From the NCBI RefSeq assembly GCF_900101885.1, contig NZ_FNAN01000019.1, positions 62,001-126,000 on the forward strand: a stretch of DNA of 64,000 nt, given 5' to 3'. Shown here piece by piece: positions 62,205-64,000 of the stretch. Numbering within the stretch: position 1 is the first letter of the stretch; every line of letters begins with the position of its first letter. Under the pieces are notes generated by a model. The model worked only from the letters and a program-made list of their open reading frames with translations, searched no databases and was not told where the DNA came from. Made by a program: the position numbers and the translations under genes. Source of the DNA: Dyadobacter soli (GTDB lineage Bacteria; Bacteroidota; Bacteroidia; Cytophagales; Spirosomataceae).

Positions 62205-62582
62205 TCAAAACTTCCCCGCCGCCAAAATCATCAGCACCCACCCAACAATCAGCGCCACTCCGCCTATTGGTGCCGTTGCGCCGAATTTGGTGATGCCTGT
62301 GAAGCAGATCGCGTACAAGGAGCCGGAGAAGATGATCACGCCGATGGCGAATGCGTTTCCTGCCCATCCGAGCATGCGTACCGCGTCTTCGCCTGCGCGT
62401 TGCATGAGTATGCCCACGAGCACCATCGCGAGCGCGTGGTAAAACTGGTATTTTACGGCTGTTTCAAATGTTTCGGTGCGGCCCGAAGCTTCCAGCATTC
62501 CTTTTAATGCATGTGCGCCGAATGCGCCGAGCGAGACGGCCAGCGCGCCGAGTATGCCGCCTGCCTGTATCATGAATTTCAT
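62205..62582 (-). CDS. DUF423 membrane protein
   Basis: The 125-aa form begins at ATG 62582 (MKFMIQAGGILGALAVSLGA); the longer frame from 62738 lacks homology at its N-terminus. It has four hydrophobic segments with the DUF423 pattern FGAHALKGMLEASGRTETFE, TAVKYQFYHALAMVLVGILM, FSGSLYAICFTGITKFGATA. It is an inner-membrane protein of unknown function. Confidence 0.92.
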   Translation of the reverse strand: MKFMIQAGGILGALAVSLGAFGAHALKGMLEASGRTETFETAVKYQFYHALAMVLVGILMQRAGEDAVRMLGWAGNAFAIGVIIFSGSLYAICFTGITKFGATAPIGGVALIVGWVLMILAAGKF

Positions 62583-62773
62583 ATCGTAAACCGGTATCTG
62601 GTAATGGTTAAATTGTGAAAAAAGCCGTTTGCCGTTCAGTAGAATCCGGTCGGATCGGCGTGGTAAAGTTAGGTGCGGACGCAGGCGCGACCAACTCTTT
62701 CTGGCAATTTTATTAACTTGCGCGCTTCGGAAAGGCATTTTGGAATGCCGGCCAAAGGGAAACGATCAGACCA

Positions 62774-63847
62774 ATGACCATAGAACGCTTCATTCAGCTG
62801 TGGACGCACCGCTATCATAAATATACACACATTGCCAAAGCGCATTTGAAAGGCCGCCGGGCCCGGACGCATTTCCGGGGCGTGAAAAGCAGGCTGAAAA
62901 AAGGGCAGGAGCTGATCGCGATCATTCGTACGGAGCATTTCGGGGATATTGTGGCCGCTGAGCCGATCTCGCGTTACGTGCGCGAGCAGTATCCGGATGC
63001 GCACATCGTCTGGTTTGCGAAGCCAGCATTCGCGGAGCTTGTGGCGCATAATCCGAATGTGGATGAGGTTTTCAAAGAATTCTGCGTGACGGAGCGGCGT
63101 GTACTGATGGAAGGTAATGTGTTCGATAAAGTTTTTGAACTGCAATTCAGAAATAATAACCATTGTCCTAAATGCCAGGTGTTTACGGAAAACCCGGTAG
63201 CATTGCAGCGCGACATCAATGTTTTCAACTACTTTGATTACGGCAACCTGCTGGAAGTTTTCGCGCAGACAGGCGATCTCATTCCTCCGAAAACAGCCTT
63301 CCCCGCCGACGACCAGCCGCGCTTGTACCTGCAACCGTCGCACAAAGCGAAAGTGGATAATCTCGGTTTGCCCGAAAAATTCATTGTAATGCATTGCCGC
63401 TCGAATTATGAGCCCAAAGACTGGCCTGCCGATCGCTGGAACCAGCTGGTCCATTGGCTGGCGGAACAATATGATTACCAGTTGGTTGAAATTGGCCTGG
63501 AAAGCAATTTGAATGTTAGTACCCCTGCATACCGTAACCTTTGCGGCCAGCTGAGCATTCTGGAAACCGCGGAAGTGATCCGCCGGGCGTCGTTTTTCAT
63601 CGGGCTCGACAGCGGACCGTCGCATTTGGGGAATGCAACCGGCACATTCGGCATTATCCTGATGGGCGCGCTCAATAACTTCCTGAATTATAATCCCTAT
63701 TCGGGCAGGTATGGCCGGCAGGAGAATGCATTGCTGGTAAGGAAGGCAGGGCTGCCTTGTGCGCAGCTGCCGTTTGACTTCGTGCAGGAGCAGGTGAAAT
63801 CGGTGCTGGAAAAAAGCGCTGATAATGCGCCAAAAGTGCTATCGTGA
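62774..63847 (+). CDS. GT9-family (heptosyltransferase-like) glycosyltransferase
   Basis: The 357-aa cytoplasmic enzyme has GT9 motifs: ELIAIIRTEHFGDIVAAEPI (sugar acceptor N-terminus), VMHCRSNYEPKDWPADRWNQ and ASFFIGLDSGPSHLGNATGT (nucleotide-sugar site). It likely adds a sugar to a lipopolysaccharide core or similar glycan. No lps cluster is adjacent. It ends 9 bp inside the convergent YggS-like gene. Confidence 0.88.
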   Translation: MTIERFIQLWTHRYHKYTHIAKAHLKGRRARTHFRGVKSRLKKGQELIAIIRTEHFGDIVAAEPISRYVREQYPDAHIVWFAKPAFAELVAHNPNVDEVFKEFCVTERRVLMEGNVFDKVFELQFRNNNHCPKCQVFTENPVALQRDINVFNYFDYGNLLEVFAQTGDLIPPKTAFPADDQPRLYLQPSHKAKVDNLGLPEKFIVMHCRSNYEPKDWPADRWNQLVHWLAEQYDYQLVEIGLESNLNVSTPAYRNLCGQLSILETAEVIRRASFFIGLDSGPSHLGNATGTFGIILMGALNNFLNYNPYSGRYGRQENALLVRKAGLPCAQLPFDFVQEQVKSVLEKSADNAPKVLS

Positions 63848-64000
63848 ACCGAAAATCGCGCTTCCCACGCGTACGAGCGTGCTGCCTTCTTCCTGGGCGA
63901 TGAGGTAATCGCCGCTCATGCCCATGGAGAGTTCGCGCATGGTAACCTGCTCGTTTTCGTGTGCTTTGAAGGATTCGAACGTGTTTTTCAAACCGCGGAA
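63839..64000 (-). CDS. YggS/PLP homeostasis protein (C-terminal end only)
   Basis: The 3' end of a gene running off the right edge encodes 53 residues, including LSMGMSGDYLIAQEEGSTLV and RVGSAIFGSR, the C-terminal signature of the YggS/PLPBP family of PLP-binding proteins. The 5' end is outside the window. It converges on the GT9 gene with a 9-bp overlap. Confidence 0.88.
   Translation of the reverse strand, partial: FRGLKNTFESFKAHENEQVTMRELSMGMSGDYLIAQEEGSTLVRVGSAIFGSR

Overview
The window looks like chromosomal DNA of a Bacteroidota bacterium, most likely a Cytophagales member close to Dyadobacter or Spirosoma. This is inferred from moderately high GC, -33/-7 promoters of the TTTG...TAnnTTTG type, a type IX secretion sorting domain, tandem sulfatases with an IDS-like branch, and many short intergenic inverted repeats. 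No RNA gene (tRNA or rRNA), CRISPR array or complete insertion sequence was seen.

Layout. 1-7.6 kb: nitrite assimilation. A truncated porin and siroheme synthase cobA diverge from nirB and nirD, followed by a NarX/NarL-like two-component pair. 7.7-10.2 kb: ThuA-like protein, outer-membrane-type protein, and a Phd/VapC toxin-antitoxin pair. 10.3-22.2 kb: sulfur-ester scavenging. A 42-codon reading frame ending in four cysteines precedes a periplasmic binding protein, six exported sulfatases and a lectin-like protein. 22.2-24.3 kb: a small island (hypothetical, HEPN, Fic) bordered by copies of one operator-like motif. 24.3-26.2 kb: a SAM-I-like riboswitch upstream of a cysteine desulfurase. 26.3-30.7 kb: DMT exporter with an Lrp regulator, GH26 mannanase, twin lipoproteins, and a transposase-type zinc ribbon. 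31.1-34.8 kb: family 2A encapsulin shell, its cysteine desulfurase cargo with a long low-complexity N-terminal extension, and serine O-acetyltransferase. 35.0-38.8 kb: a UbiA/type III polyketide synthase fusion with a methyltransferase and a flavoprotein. 38.8-43.8 kb: a zeaxanthin-type carotenoid operon (crtY, crtZ, idi, crtB, crtI) led by a B12-dependent CarH-like light sensor. 43.9-50.1 kb: XRE/S24 regulator, T9SS-exported anchor-A protein, glycosyltransferase plus flippase-like protein, and ruvC. 50.3-55.2 kb: TetR-controlled TolC/HlyD/EmrB tripartite efflux. 55.3-56.1 kb: PIN toxin module between 51-bp direct repeats. 56.6-61.6 kb: NFACT protein, PBP2 and RodA. 61.6-64 kb: repeats, DUF423, a GT9 glycosyltransferase, and the C-terminal end of a YggS-like PLP protein.

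The most interesting theme is sulfur. Three separate operons (poly-Cys leader/sulfatases, riboswitch/cysteine desulfurase, encapsulin/desulfurase/serine acetyltransferase) each carry a related palindrome of the form TCTAYYAAWTTRRTAGA just upstream. This suggests one sulfur- or cysteine-responsive regulator for all three. The leader peptide and the riboswitch would add cysteine and SAM sensing on top. The encapsulin cargo system is a known family. The shared operator, the leader peptide and the precise UbiA-PKS fusion are the parts least likely to be described already.
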